A stretch of DNA of 64,000 nucleotides from an alpha proteobacterium SCGC AAA015-N04 (GTDB taxonomy: Bacteria; Pseudomonadota; Alphaproteobacteria; Puniceispirillales; Marisalimonadaceae): assembly GCA_000383115.1 (NCBI GenBank), contig KB910533.1, positions 43,209 to 107,208 on the forward strand, read 5' to 3'. Both the position numbers and the translations under genes were made by a program. The notes under the pieces were generated by a model. The model had not been told where the DNA came from. It saw only the letters and a program-made list of their open reading frames with translations, and made no database searches. Below, piece by piece: positions 9,755-18,189 of this stretch (position 1 is its first letter; each line of letters opens with the position of its first letter).

Positions 9755-10073
9755 TTAATTTTCCCCTTTTTTGTTTTTCTTCAAATCCAGATTGAATTTT
9801 TCTTTTAGACAACTCATCCCAAATTTCATGGGGACTGATCCCAACTGAGACCCAAGCGACTAGGAGATGATAGATTAAATCTGCAGATTCATTTACAATC
9901 CCTTTTTTGTTTTTTTTTATAAAATCTATAATTAATTCTGAAGACTCTTCACCCAATTTTTTTGCTAAAAATTCAGGATTATTTATTAATGTGGAGGTAT
10001 ATGACAACTTTTGGTCTGTATTTTTTTTATTATTTAAATATATAAATAAATCTTGAATGAATTCATCTCTCAT
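9747..10073 (-). CDS. hisE: phosphoribosyl-ATP pyrophosphatase
   Basis: Second step of histidine synthesis: PR-ATP to PR-AMP and pyrophosphate. The single-domain protein shows the all-helical MazG-like signature KKLGEESSELIIDF (EExxE metal ligands) and ESADLIYHLLV (ExxD). I take the ATG at 10073, which directly follows the hisF stop. A GTG at 10085 is in frame and would add four residues but overlaps hisF. It is not fused to hisI, which is not in this window. Confidence 0.93.
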   Translation of the reverse strand: MRDEFIQDLFIYLNNKKNTDQKLSYTSTLINNPEFLAKKLGEESSELIIDFIKKNKKGIVNESADLIYHLLVAWVSVGISPHEIWDELSKRKIQSGFEEKQKRGKLNE

Positions 10074-10074
10074 T

Positions 10075-10848
10075 TTAAAACCCACAATCTCTTACATGAA
10101 TACCATTTTTAAACATTTCTTTTTTTACTGATGAAATTGAATGAATTCCAAAATGAAATATTGAAGCTGCTAAAACTGCTGAAGCTCCAGATTTTAAGAT
10201 TACTTCAACCATATCTTTCGGGGAACCTGCACCACCAGAAGCAATAACTGGAATTGAAACATTTTCTGAAATCAATCTAGTTAACTTTAAATTATAACCA
10301 GACTTTGTACCGTCAGCACTCATAGAAGTTAATAAAATCTCACCTGCACCATATTTCTCTCCTTTTATTGCCCAATCTAAAGCATCTAAATTAGTTTTTT
10401 TTCTACCTCCATGAGTTGTAACTTCATAACCACTTTTCATTTTAAAATTTTCAATTGCGTCAATTGCCAACACAACGCATTGATTACCAAATTTATCAGA
10501 AGATAATTGGATTAAGTCAGGGTTGTAGACAGCAGACGAATTAATTGAAACTTTATCAGCTCCACAACTTAATAAATCTTTAAAATCTTTTATATCGTTT
10601 ACACCTCCACCCACTGTAAGGGGCACAAAACATGACTCTGCTGTTTTTGATATAACATTAAACATAACCCTTCTTTTTTCATTTGTTGCAGAGATATCTA
10701 AAAAGCAAATTTCGTCAGCTCCTAGATTACTATATAATTTTGCTTGTTCAACAGGATCGCCTGCATCTATGAGATTAACAAAGTTAACACCTTTAACTGT
10801 TCTACCATTATGAACATCTAAACATGTAATTACTCTTGTTGAAAGCAT
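10075..10848 (-). CDS. hisF: imidazole glycerol phosphate synthase, cyclase subunit HisF
   Basis: TIM-barrel half of the HisF-HisH complex; uses ammonia from HisH to make imidazole glycerol phosphate and AICAR from PRFAR. The 257 residues show the two barrel halves. The first catalytic Asp is in ITCLDVHNGRTVKGVNF and the second in VLAIDAI. Phosphate-binding GG loops are at VGGGVND and IASGGAGSP, and the protein ends IHVRDCGF. It begins directly after the hisA stop, with no gap. Confidence 0.97.
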   Translation of the reverse strand: MLSTRVITCLDVHNGRTVKGVNFVNLIDAGDPVEQAKLYSNLGADEICFLDISATNEKRRVMFNVISKTAESCFVPLTVGGGVNDIKDFKDLLSCGADKVSINSSAVYNPDLIQLSSDKFGNQCVVLAIDAIENFKMKSGYEVTTHGGRKKTNLDALDWAIKGEKYGAGEILLTSMSADGTKSGYNLKLTRLISENVSIPVIASGGAGSPKDMVEVILKSGASAVLAASIFHFGIHSISSVKKEMFKNGIHVRDCGF

Positions 10849-11598
10849 TTACTTGTCCCCACTTATCGCATCTAAAGCATCAGAAAATGAAAATTTTTTT
10901 TCATATAACGCTCTACCAATTATCGCACCTTTAATACCAGAAGAAGAGCTTTTTTTTAAATCACAGATTTCTTTTATTGAAGAAATACCTCCAGACGCAA
11001 TCACCGGATGAGGAGTAGATTTTGCAAAATTTAATGTTTGATTTATATCTATGCCAGACAAACTTCCATCTCTTGATATGTCAGTATAAATTGTTGAACT
11101 CACAACTGAAGTATTAAATTTTTTTATAAAATCTATTGCATTAATGTTTGATTGTTTAGTCCATCCGTGTAAAGAAATCATTCCTTTTCTAACATCTGCA
11201 CCTAGGATAATTTTTTTTTCATATCTTTCATCTAATTGGTCAATAAAGTTAGGATTTTGAGCAATTAAAGTTCCTAGAATTACTTTATCGACAGAATTTT
11301 GTAACCAAAAATCAATATTTTCACGTGTCCTTATCCCCCCACCTATTTGGACTTTAACTGTATTTTGTAAGTTTTTTAAAATTTTAGCAATTATCACTTT
11401 ATTGACATTTTCTCCTTGTACAGCACCGTCTAGATCAACTATATGTAACCATTTTGCACCTTGATCTATAAACCATTTTGCTTGATCTAAAGGATTTTTA
11501 TTATAAATTGTTTCCTTTTCCATATTCCCAAATAATAGCCTTACACATTTCCCATTTTTAATATCAATTGCAGGATACAAGATAAATTTTTTCTTCAT
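10849..11598 (-). CDS. hisA: ProFAR isomerase HisA
   Basis: TIM-barrel isomerase converting ProFAR to PRFAR in histidine synthesis. Its 249 residues have the catalytic Asp in YPAIDIKNGKCVRL near 8-21, HIVDLDGA, the GGGIRT phosphate loop, the second catalytic Asp in YTDISRDGSLSG near 170, and IASGGISS near 205. Gene order hisH-(GNAT)-hisA-hisF follows the alphaproteobacterial his operon. The ATG overlaps the stop of the upstream acetyltransferase by 4 bases, so expression is coupled. Confidence 0.96.
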   Translation of the reverse strand: MKKKFILYPAIDIKNGKCVRLLFGNMEKETIYNKNPLDQAKWFIDQGAKWLHIVDLDGAVQGENVNKVIIAKILKNLQNTVKVQIGGGIRTRENIDFWLQNSVDKVILGTLIAQNPNFIDQLDERYEKKIILGADVRKGMISLHGWTKQSNINAIDFIKKFNTSVVSSTIYTDISRDGSLSGIDINQTLNFAKSTPHPVIASGGISSIKEICDLKKSSSSGIKGAIIGRALYEKKFSFSDALDAISGDK

Positions 11599-12143
11599 TT
11601 TTCTAATTCTTTATAATAATAATGACCTGATATATATTCTCCATTCACAAAAGCTGACTTCGGATTAGTTCCACATCTAACAAAACCTGCTTGTTCATAT
11701 AGTTGTATTGCTCTGTGTTGAGTTTCTCTAACTTCTAATGTTATTACTTTGTATCCATCAAGTTTTGCTTTTTCTTCAGCTATTTGAAAAACTGCTTTAG
11801 CTAAACCAAATCCCCTAGCCCATGGTGCAAAGAAAAATGTGCTCAACAGACAAGAATGAGCTTGCGCTTCATTGTTTTTTGTTGGTCTTATAAGTTGAAC
11901 AGAACCTGCTATAACGCTGTCTAGCCTACCAACTACAAGTGACCTTTCTGGTATTAAAAGCACTCCCTTCCAATAATTTTGAAGTGTTCTCATTGAGGGA
12001 GGCAAGATCCAACCGAATCCTCCCCCCGCTAAAATAGCCTCTTCTGTGGCATCACAGAGTTCTTGTAAATCTATTTTATCTAATTTTTTACAAAGTTCAG
12101 CTTTAACATTGTATTTTTTTTTATCTTTTTTTATTTTTACCAT
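11595..12143 (-). CDS. GNAT-family N-acetyltransferase inside the his operon
   Basis: 182-residue acetyltransferase of the GNAT fold. The acetyl-CoA loop region is FFFAPWARGFGLAKAVF (about 112-128, with the R-G-x-G-x-A pattern), and motif B is ALEV-like VITLEVRETQHRAIQLYEQAGF near 143-164. The substrate is unknown. It sits between hisH (17-base gap) and hisA (4-base overlap), so it is co-transcribed with histidine synthesis genes. Whether it acts on a histidine-pathway metabolite or is a passenger cannot be told from sequence. Confidence 0.85.
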   Translation of the reverse strand: MVKIKKDKKKYNVKAELCKKLDKIDLQELCDATEEAILAGGGFGWILPPSMRTLQNYWKGVLLIPERSLVVGRLDSVIAGSVQLIRPTKNNEAQAHSCLLSTFFFAPWARGFGLAKAVFQIAEEKAKLDGYKVITLEVRETQHRAIQLYEQAGFVRCGTNPKSAFVNGEYISGHYYYKELEK

Positions 12144-12160
12144 TATATTTCAACATAAGT

Positions 12161-12820
12161 CTATAGTTTCCAAGAAAGCCAATTTGATAAAAATTTTTGT
12201 CCTGAATTGCTACTTTTTTCAGGATGAAATTGAACACCAACAAAATTATCTTTACCAATTACTGCCGGAATTGTATGACCATATTTTGTGCTGGCTAATA
12301 TTTCTTTTCTATCTTCTGTTTTTATATAATAAGAATGTACAAAATAAAATTGCTCTTGCTGATTTATATTTTTCATTAAAGGATGATCTCTTTGGTCAAT
12401 TTCTAAATTATTCCAACCAATGTGAGGTATTTTATATCCTCTTCCTAAGTAATCAACACCCTTACAATTAATTCTTTCAACAGTCCCCTTTAACCAACCA
12501 AAACCGAATGTTAACGATTTCTCCAAACTTTTATCTACCATTAGTTGCATACCTACACATATTCCCAAAAATGGTTTAGATTTATTAATCACTTGTTCAT
12601 ATAATGTTTCGATTAAACCAACTGTTTTCAATAAACCCTGTTTACAATCAGGAAACGCACCAACTCCTGGCAATAATATAAAATCCGAGTTTTTTATATG
12701 ATGTAAATCGTTAGTTACATTGATACTATAGTGCCAATTATTATTTAAAAGTGCGTTTTTTAGGGCATTTTCTACTGATTTCAAATTCCCAGACCCATAA
12801 TTAATTATAACTATTTTCAT
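12161..12820 (-). CDS. hisH: imidazole glycerol phosphate synthase, glutaminase subunit HisH
   Basis: Class-I glutamine amidotransferase that supplies ammonia to HisF. The 219-residue protein starts IVIINYGSGNLKSVENAL, has the oxyanion-strand LPGVGAFPDC, the nucleophile elbow LGICVGMQLM with the catalytic Cys, and the His-Glu pair in VQFHPEKS near the C-terminus. It follows hisB with a 3-base gap. All three triad residues are present, so it should be active. Confidence 0.96.
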   Translation of the reverse strand: MKIVIINYGSGNLKSVENALKNALLNNNWHYSINVTNDLHHIKNSDFILLPGVGAFPDCKQGLLKTVGLIETLYEQVINKSKPFLGICVGMQLMVDKSLEKSLTFGFGWLKGTVERINCKGVDYLGRGYKIPHIGWNNLEIDQRDHPLMKNINQQEQFYFVHSYYIKTEDRKEILASTKYGHTIPAVIGKDNFVGVQFHPEKSSNSGQKFLSNWLSWKL

Positions 12821-12823
12821 TTT

Positions 12824-13438
12824 TTAAACACCAGAAAGTATTCCTTTAGTAGAAGGAATATTTTCTGAATTTTTATTATCAACGCTGATAGCTTCTTTAA
12901 TAGATATAGCAAGTGATTTAAAGCATGATTCTACAATATGATGGGTGTTGTTTCCATAGATGTTTTCAATATGAATTGTAAATTTACTTGACTGAGAAAA
13001 TGATTGGAAAAATTCCTTAAATATTTCTGTTTCAATATTTTTTATAACAGTACTAGGTAAAAATACATTCCAGATTAACCATGGTCTACCAGATAGGTCA
13101 ACACAACAACGTGTTAAACACTCATCCATTGGAAGATAATTAAAACTATATCGTTTAATACCCCTTTTATCACCTAAAGCTTCACTTAGAGCATAGCCTA
13201 AAGCCCAACCCACGTCTTCCATAGTATGATGAAAGTCAACTTGTATATCTCCTACACATTTTAAATCAATATCTACTAAACTATGTTTCGACAATTGCTC
13301 TAACATATGATCAAAGAAGGGGATGCCAGTAACTATATTGTTAGTACCGTTGCCGTCTAAGTCTACATGAACTTCAATTTTTGTTTCATTCGTATTTCTT
13401 TTTACAAATGATACTCTTTTTTTATGTTTTTTTTTCAT
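12824..13438 (-). CDS. hisB: imidazoleglycerol-phosphate dehydratase
   Basis: Dehydrates IGP to imidazole acetol phosphate. This is the single-domain 204-residue form, without the phosphatase domain of the enterobacterial bifunctional HisB. Metal-binding His/Glu clusters are visible: GIPFFDHMLEQLSKHS, DFHHTMEDVGWALG, then a second set at NNTHHIVESCFKSLA. It is the first gene of the hisB-hisH-GNAT-hisA-hisF-hisE-hinT transcript, with the ATG preceded by AT-rich sequence and the Smr gene 28 bases upstream on the same strand. Confidence 0.96.
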   Translation of the reverse strand: MKKKHKKRVSFVKRNTNETKIEVHVDLDGNGTNNIVTGIPFFDHMLEQLSKHSLVDIDLKCVGDIQVDFHHTMEDVGWALGYALSEALGDKRGIKRYSFNYLPMDECLTRCCVDLSGRPWLIWNVFLPSTVIKNIETEIFKEFFQSFSQSSKFTIHIENIYGNNTHHIVESCFKSLAISIKEAISVDNKNSENIPSTKGILSGV

Positions 13439-13466
13439 AATTAGGCCTGAAAAAATATCAATGATT

Positions 13467-13901
13467 TTACAAATATTTGTTTTTATTTTTTATTCTTATT
13501 AACAAAGCTCCAGTTCCACCCAAACTACGTGGCGCATCTTCGTAACTTATAATAAATTTTTTTATTTCATGGTTTTTTAGCCAAAGAGGTATTTCTTTTT
13601 TTAGTACCCCATTATTGTTAACACCTTTACCTGTAATTATTAAAACATTTCTAAAATTGTTATTGTACGCATTAATGATAAAATTTTCTAATTTTAGTTT
13701 TCCTGTCTTCAGAATATATCCATGTAAATCTATAATTCCGTCTAGTCTTGTTTTTCCTTTTTTTAATAATTTGTATGTGTTTTTTTGTTTAGTATTTTTG
13801 ATAGACGTTTCTCTAATGATATTTGATCTAAATGCAAAGTTTTCAAAATTTGATGTATATTCTTCCCAGACTTCTTTGTCTTTTTTAGAAATACCAATCA
13901 T
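13467..13901 (-). CDS. Smr-domain protein
   Basis: 144-residue protein ending in a small MutS-related (Smr) domain. The domain's two signature motifs are visible: IIDLHGY (about 77-83) and VLIITGKGVNNNG (about 106-118), followed by the YEDAPRSLGGTGALLIRIK tail. Smr domains bind or nick nucleic acids; stand-alone bacterial ones have been linked to ribosome rescue and RNA cleavage. The N-terminal 70 residues are basic and probably flexible. It lies directly downstream of the Tim44-like gene (1-base gap), a pairing found in many alphaproteobacteria. Confidence 0.88.
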   Translation of the reverse strand: MIGISKKDKEVWEEYTSNFENFAFRSNIIRETSIKNTKQKNTYKLLKKGKTRLDGIIDLHGYILKTGKLKLENFIINAYNNNFRNVLIITGKGVNNNGVLKKEIPLWLKNHEIKKFIISYEDAPRSLGGTGALLIRIKNKNKYL

Positions 13902-13902
13902 A

Positions 13903-14592
13903 TTATGAGCTTTTTGTTTCTACTAGAGTCCAATTTGGAGTATTAAAATTAATATTCTTCTCAAAGGTCCAAACATCTTTTACAAGAATTTCTTCATTAA
14001 TATTTCCATCAATTATTTCATCATTTTTGTCTAGAAGAGCTTTAATTTGATAAGTTTCAAATAAAACGCTAATTTTGATGGTATTTTTCGTTATCTTATG
14101 TGAAAGAATTTCATTTTTAGATATAGACTTTAAATCTAGCATTAACGTTTCATTATCTTTTTCCCTATCATGAATTGCTGAATTAAAACTTTTAAGAACT
14201 GAAGGTTTTATAAAATCTTTAATATTTTCTAAATTTCCCTTTGAAAAACCTTCAAGAACCATTTGAAAAAACTTTCTAGAACCTGAAAGAAAATCCTCCA
14301 TATTAAATGAAGGATCTGTTTCCTGAATTTTGACATAATCGATATTTTTATCTTTTGAATTGATTATATTTTTTTCATTTCTTAATTGAATTATTTTAGA
14401 AGATTTTTTTTGTCGATCTTGTTCTTTTATATTAGATTCATCAAAATCCGTTTTTGTTCCTAAAACGTTTTTAAGTCGATATACTAAAAATATTGCTATT
14501 ATACCAAAAATAATTATGTCAAAATAAGGAAAACTGTTCTGCATGTTATCTAAACCACCAATATTTAAATTAAATAAATTATTATTATACAA
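13903..14592 (-). CDS. Tim44-domain membrane-anchored protein
   Basis: 229-residue protein with one N-terminal membrane segment (about 24-42, FDIIIFGIIAIFLVYRL) that continues into LKNVLGTKT. After a lysine-rich linker, a Tim44/TimA-like domain (about 95-225) includes SGSRKFFQMVLEGFSKGNLENIKDFI. Alphaproteobacterial Tim44-like proteins are relatives of the mitochondrial import motor subunit; their bacterial role is not settled. It is divergent from secB across 74 AT-rich bases, the usual arrangement in this class. Confidence 0.85.
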   Translation of the reverse strand: MYNNNLFNLNIGGLDNMQNSFPYFDIIIFGIIAIFLVYRLKNVLGTKTDFDESNIKEQDRQKKSSKIIQLRNEKNIINSKDKNIDYVKIQETDPSFNMEDFLSGSRKFFQMVLEGFSKGNLENIKDFIKPSVLKSFNSAIHDREKDNETLMLDLKSISKNEILSHKITKNTIKISVLFETYQIKALLDKNDEIIDGNINEEILVKDVWTFEKNINFNTPNWTLVETKSS

Positions 14593-14666
14593 AAAAAAAT
14601 AAAAATTAATATGTATTATTCAATATTTAAGTTATAAATTTATTAATACTCCAATTAGAGGATTAA

Positions 14667-15098
14667 ATGAAAAATGTAAATCAAAATCAATTTCCTCACT
14701 TAAAAATAATTAAACATTATATTAAGGATCTTTCTTTTGAGAATCCCCAGAGCGTTTTGGCTAAAAAATCTGAAATACGCAATAGTTCCGTAGAAGTTGA
14801 CCTAAATCTTTTGTATAATTCATATGATGACCAGTTTTTTGGTGTTACACTTAGATACAATTGTAAAAGTTCAATCAAGACAAAAAAGTCAAATCTATTT
14901 TTACTTGAAATAGATTATCTTGGTATTTTTTCAGTGAATAACAAAAATCAATTTAAAGAAGATGTTTTAACAAAAGAAGGAGCTAGATTAATTTTTCCAT
15001 TTGCTAGGTCTATTATTGCCAACATCTCACAGAATGGAGGTGGAATGCCAATCATGCTAGATAATATCAGTTTTGATTTAGAAAGAATTAATCCTTAA
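14667..15098 (+). CDS. secB: protein-export chaperone SecB
   Basis: Tetrameric cytosolic chaperone that keeps precursors unfolded for SecA. The 143 residues carry the family's N-terminal IKHYIKDLSFENP near 15-27 and the C-terminal GARLIFPFARSIIANISQNGG near 108-128, followed by MPIMLDNISFD. An AGAGGA site lies before the ATG. The gene is embedded in the conserved Tim44 / secB / dnaQ / coaE origin-proximal cluster. Its last 11 bases overlap the end of convergent dnaQ. Confidence 0.94.
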   Translation: MKNVNQNQFPHLKIIKHYIKDLSFENPQSVLAKKSEIRNSSVEVDLNLLYNSYDDQFFGVTLRYNCKSSIKTKKSNLFLLEIDYLGIFSVNNKNQFKEDVLTKEGARLIFPFARSIIANISQNGGGMPIMLDNISFDLERINP

Positions 15099-15798
15099 TT
15101 TTATTCCAAATACTATCTTGAATTTTACTTATTGATTTTAAATGTAACTCATTATCATGATTACTTATATTTACTCTTTTTTTTGGAATAATATTCTTGT
15201 TTCCATATAAAATATCGAGATTAAGATTAATATTTTGTTGTTTGTAATCTAAATTATTTTGGCTATCATCAAATTTTAACTTTGTTTGTTTTCCTCCAAT
15301 TAGTTCAATATATACTTGGGATAATAACTTAGCATCTTTAAGAGCTCCATGTTGTTCTCTATCTGTGATATCAATTTTGTATTTACGACATAGAGCATCA
15401 AGACTAACAGATTGTCCAATAAATTTTCTTTTAGCTATTCCAACTGTATCAATAATTTGGTCTTCTCTTAAAAGATTAAGATTACATCTTTGTAACTCTG
15501 AATTTATAAACCCGAGATCAAATGATGCATTATGAATAATAATTTTGCTGCACGAGAGAAATTCTAATAACTCATCAGCTATATCACTAAACCTTGGTTT
15601 ATCTGATAAAAATTCTCTAGATAAACCATGTACCTTTTGTGCAGACACATCAGAGTCTCTGTCAGGATTTAAATAATAATGAAAATTAATCCCTGAAGGA
15701 ATATGATTTATTAATTCAACTATGCCAATTTCAACAATTCTATCTCCATTTTCGTAATCTAATCCTGTTGTTTCTGTATCTAAAACTAATTCTCTCAT
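15088..15798 (-). CDS. dnaQ: DNA polymerase III epsilon subunit (3'-5' proofreading exonuclease)
   Basis: DEDDh exonuclease that proofreads for the replicative polymerase. Exo I is VLDTETTGL (about 5-13), Exo II is IIHNASFDLGFINSEL near 90-105, and Exo III is HGALKDAKLLSQVY near 151-164 with the catalytic His and Asp. At 236 residues it also has the C-terminal tail that binds the alpha subunit. It lies 5 bases downstream of coaE. The 11-base tail overlap with secB leaves no room for a terminator. Confidence 0.95.
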   Translation of the reverse strand: MRELVLDTETTGLDYENGDRIVEIGIVELINHIPSGINFHYYLNPDRDSDVSAQKVHGLSREFLSDKPRFSDIADELLEFLSCSKIIIHNASFDLGFINSELQRCNLNLLREDQIIDTVGIAKRKFIGQSVSLDALCRKYKIDITDREQHGALKDAKLLSQVYIELIGGKQTKLKFDDSQNNLDYKQQNINLNLDILYGNKNIIPKKRVNISNHDNELHLKSISKIQDSIWNKIKD

Positions 15799-15803
15799 TT
15801 TTA

Positions 15804-16412
15804 TTAATTTCTTTGTTTAATTATGATTTTTATCAAGTAATATACAACTATTACGAATGTTACTATTTTACCATAAGATGTAGATATTAAATATGGTTTC
15901 CTACTTATTTTTTCTTTTTCTGAAAGTTGATTTTGTTTAATTAAATAGAACTTTTTTTCCGTCATATTTTTTCTTGAAAGAACTCTACATTTTTGTTTTT
16001 TTTCAGACGTTATTGCTAAAAAAACAAAATTACATAATTGATCTGTATTTGTTTCGTATAGAAGTGGCACATCAAGAGCTACAAATTTTTCTTTGCCAAT
16101 ATGTTTTTTGATAAAATCTTCTCTATCTACTTTTATTATAGGATGAATTATTTTTTCCAAAGCATTTTTTTCAGTTGATGAAGAAAATATTATATTGCCT
16201 AGTATAGTTTTGTTTATTTTTTTTTCTTTTTTATGTGTTATGATTACTTGAGGCCACTTTTTCATTATTTTTTTTTTGATTAAGATATTGTTTTCAATAT
16301 GTTTTTTTACATATTCGTCAGAATCGAAGATAGGAATATTAAATTTTTTTAGCATATTTGCTATCGTTGATTTTCCCATTCCAATTGAACCTGTTATCCC
16401 TATAATAATCAT
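15804..16412 (-). CDS. coaE: dephospho-CoA kinase
   Basis: Last step of coenzyme A synthesis: phosphorylates the 3'-OH of dephospho-CoA. The 202-residue P-loop kinase has GITGSIGMGKST (P-loop 8-16), the substrate segment FDSDEYVKKH near 29-38, the ALDVPLLYET Walker B-like region near 112, and the lid SRKNMTEKKFYLIKQNQLS near 150. The last 35 residues are unusually hydrophobic (IVTFVIVVYYLIKIIIK) compared with family members I know; this may be drift in an AT-rich genome. It is the first gene left of the probable replication origin. Confidence 0.9.
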   Translation of the reverse strand: MIIIGITGSIGMGKSTIANMLKKFNIPIFDSDEYVKKHIENNILIKKKIMKKWPQVIITHKKEKKINKTILGNIIFSSSTEKNALEKIIHPIIKVDREDFIKKHIGKEKFVALDVPLLYETNTDQLCNFVFLAITSEKKQKCRVLSRKNMTEKKFYLIKQNQLSEKEKISRKPYLISTSYGKIVTFVIVVYYLIKIIIKQRN

Positions 16413-16692
16413 TTTTCCTGGACATTCGCTGTGAATAATTTGTGTATAGATTAATATAACTCAACTATTGGAAAAATTTAAAATTTATTATACAAAATTA
16501 TCAAGTTTTTAATAACATCTGGATAAAACAAGTTTTAAAATTAAAGAATTGTGCATAAGTCTATTATTATCTATAAACTCTGAATGCTTTTTATTTAATT
16601 AAATGTTAATAAATTATTAATAAAGTTTTTTTAACGTTATTAAGTTGACAACAACAACAAATAAAAAATTAAAGTAAATAAATTGTGAATAA
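16413..16692. other. oriC: candidate chromosomal replication origin (oriC) between coaE and hemE
   Basis: A 272-base gap between divergent coaE and hemE. On the minus strand it holds three exact matches to the DnaA-box pattern TTATNCACA: 16430-16438 (TTATTCACA), 16550-16558 (TTATGCACA) and 16684-16692 (TTATTCACA, overlapping the hemE start). One-mismatch versions lie at 16441-16449 (CTATACACA), 16518-16526 (TTATCCAGA) and, on the plus strand, 16488-16496 (TTATACAAA). An almost pure A/T stretch at 16590-16633 could be the unwinding element. hemE next to the origin is known from Caulobacter and Rickettsia, and two parS sites lie 3-6 kb away. The function is inferred; no replication data are available. 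Confidence 0.8.
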
Positions 16693-17716
16693 TCTTATAC
16701 TAGATCTTTTTTATAAAAATGAAATTTCTGAAATACCTATTTGGTTTTTAAGACAATCAGGTAGGCATATACCAGAATATTTTTTAATTAGGAATAGAGC
16801 AAGAGACTTTATAGATTTTTGCTCTAGTACTAATCTAATAGTTGAAGCTACAAAATTACCTCTAAAATATTATAATTTAGATGCAGCAATTGTCTTTTCT
16901 GATATTTTAATGATTCCTTGGATTATGAAAAGAGATGTAAAATTTGAAAAATCAATCGGCCCCATATTAAATCCTTTAATACCAAATGATAGTAAAATAA
17001 TAAAAGACGTAAATGTCGTAAAAAAATTAGAACCACTTAAACAAGCTTTAAAAATTCTAAGAAAAGATCTTCCTTCACAAATAAGTTTAATAGGATTTTC
17101 AGGAGCTCCATGGACAATTGCTTGTTACATGATTGAAGGAAGAAGTAGTAAAGATTTTGTTAACACAAGAAAGGCTCTTTGGAATTCAAACAAGTGGTTT
17201 ATGGAGCTTATTGAAACACTTACGATGTATATTATAGATAAATTAGAAATGCAAGCAAAAGCAGGTGCTGATATTCTTATGATATTTGATTCTTGGTCAC
17301 ACATGATTCCCAACAATTTTTTCAAAGAAATGGCAATTAATCCAACTAAAAAAATTATTAATGTATTAAGATCAAAAAATATAAATGTTCCAATAATAGG
17401 ACTACCTTTTAAAGCTGGTACATCTTTGGTTGATTATTCTTATGAAAGTGAAGTGGATTGTATTGCCTTAGACTGGACAGTTAATATTGATTGGGCAATA
17501 AAAAATTTGAATCCTTCAGTAGCTATACAAGGAAATCTAGATCCAGTTTCTTTGATTCCTGAAAACAGTGAACATCTTGAAAAAAACGTAAACCTAATCT
17601 TAAATTCCACTAGACAAAGAAGATTCATATTTAATGTTGGTCATGGTATTACCCCTGAGTGTAAGATGGAAAACGTAAAAAGGGTAGTCGAAATTGTTAA
17701 GACATTCAAAAAATGA
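16685..17716 (+). CDS. hemE: uroporphyrinogen decarboxylase
   Basis: Decarboxylates uroporphyrinogen III to coproporphyrinogen III in heme synthesis. The 343-residue protein has the N-terminal active-site motif PIWFLRQSGRHIPEY (17-31), the catalytic Asp in AIVFSDILMIP near 78, GFSGAPWTIACYMIEG near 138, and FNVGHGITPE at the C-terminal side. The start is GTG at 16685, the only sensible start before the conserved motif; it has no clear ribosome-binding site and lies inside a DnaA-box match, so initiator binding could affect its transcription. It stops with TGA. hemJ follows after 8 bases. Confidence 0.96.
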   Translation: MNNLILDLFYKNEISEIPIWFLRQSGRHIPEYFLIRNRARDFIDFCSSTNLIVEATKLPLKYYNLDAAIVFSDILMIPWIMKRDVKFEKSIGPILNPLIPNDSKIIKDVNVVKKLEPLKQALKILRKDLPSQISLIGFSGAPWTIACYMIEGRSSKDFVNTRKALWNSNKWFMELIETLTMYIIDKLEMQAKAGADILMIFDSWSHMIPNNFFKEMAINPTKKIINVLRSKNINVPIIGLPFKAGTSLVDYSYESEVDCIALDWTVNIDWAIKNLNPSVAIQGNLDPVSLIPENSEHLEKNVNLILNSTRQRRFIFNVGHGITPECKMENVKRVVEIVKTFKK

Positions 17717-17724
17717 GTTAATAT

Positions 17725-18159
17725 ATGTATTATGATATTATAAAATCATTACATTTAATATTTGTTATTTCTTGGATGGTTGGATTGCTATATTTACCAA
17801 GGTTATTTGTTTATCATAGTAATACAAAATATAACTCAAAAATGGATAAAACTTTTTTGGTTATGGAAAGTCGATTATTAAAAATTATTATGAATCCTTC
17901 AATAATTGTTACATACGTTTTTGGATTATTGTTATTATTTGATAGTGATTATTTATTATATGAAATATATTTCATAATAAAAATAGTATTTATTATTTTA
18001 TTAAGTTTGTTTCATTTGTATTTATCAATTCTTTACAAAGGTTTTAAAAAGGGGTATAGATATAAGAGTCCAAATTTTTATAGAAAAATAAACGAAATTC
18101 CCACGGTTTTGATGATATCCATAATTTTACTTATAGTAATTAAACCAGATCTCAATTAA
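17725..18159 (+). CDS. hemJ: protoporphyrinogen oxidase HemJ
   Basis: Integral membrane protein of 144 residues that oxidises protoporphyrinogen IX to protoporphyrin IX. Four hydrophobic segments are visible (about 6-24, 55-75, 82-101, 125-142). The family signature SLHLIFVISWMVGLLYLPRL near 9-28 carries the conserved His, and YH follows near 30. The 8-base gap after hemE suggests co-transcription of two heme steps. hemE-hemJ-rho is a standard alphaproteobacterial order. Confidence 0.93.
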   Translation: MYYDIIKSLHLIFVISWMVGLLYLPRLFVYHSNTKYNSKMDKTFLVMESRLLKIIMNPSIIVTYVFGLLLLFDSDYLLYEIYFIIKIVFIILLSLFHLYLSILYKGFKKGYRYKSPNFYRKINEIPTVLMISIILLIVIKPDLN

Positions 18160-18189
18160 CAATTTATATTTCAGTTCATAGAGAAAAAT

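Noticed and set aside
11316..11330. CACGTG near 11322 as a third parS site
   Set aside because: Only the central bases match; the flanks (TTTTCACGTGTCC) break the palindrome and it lies inside hisA.
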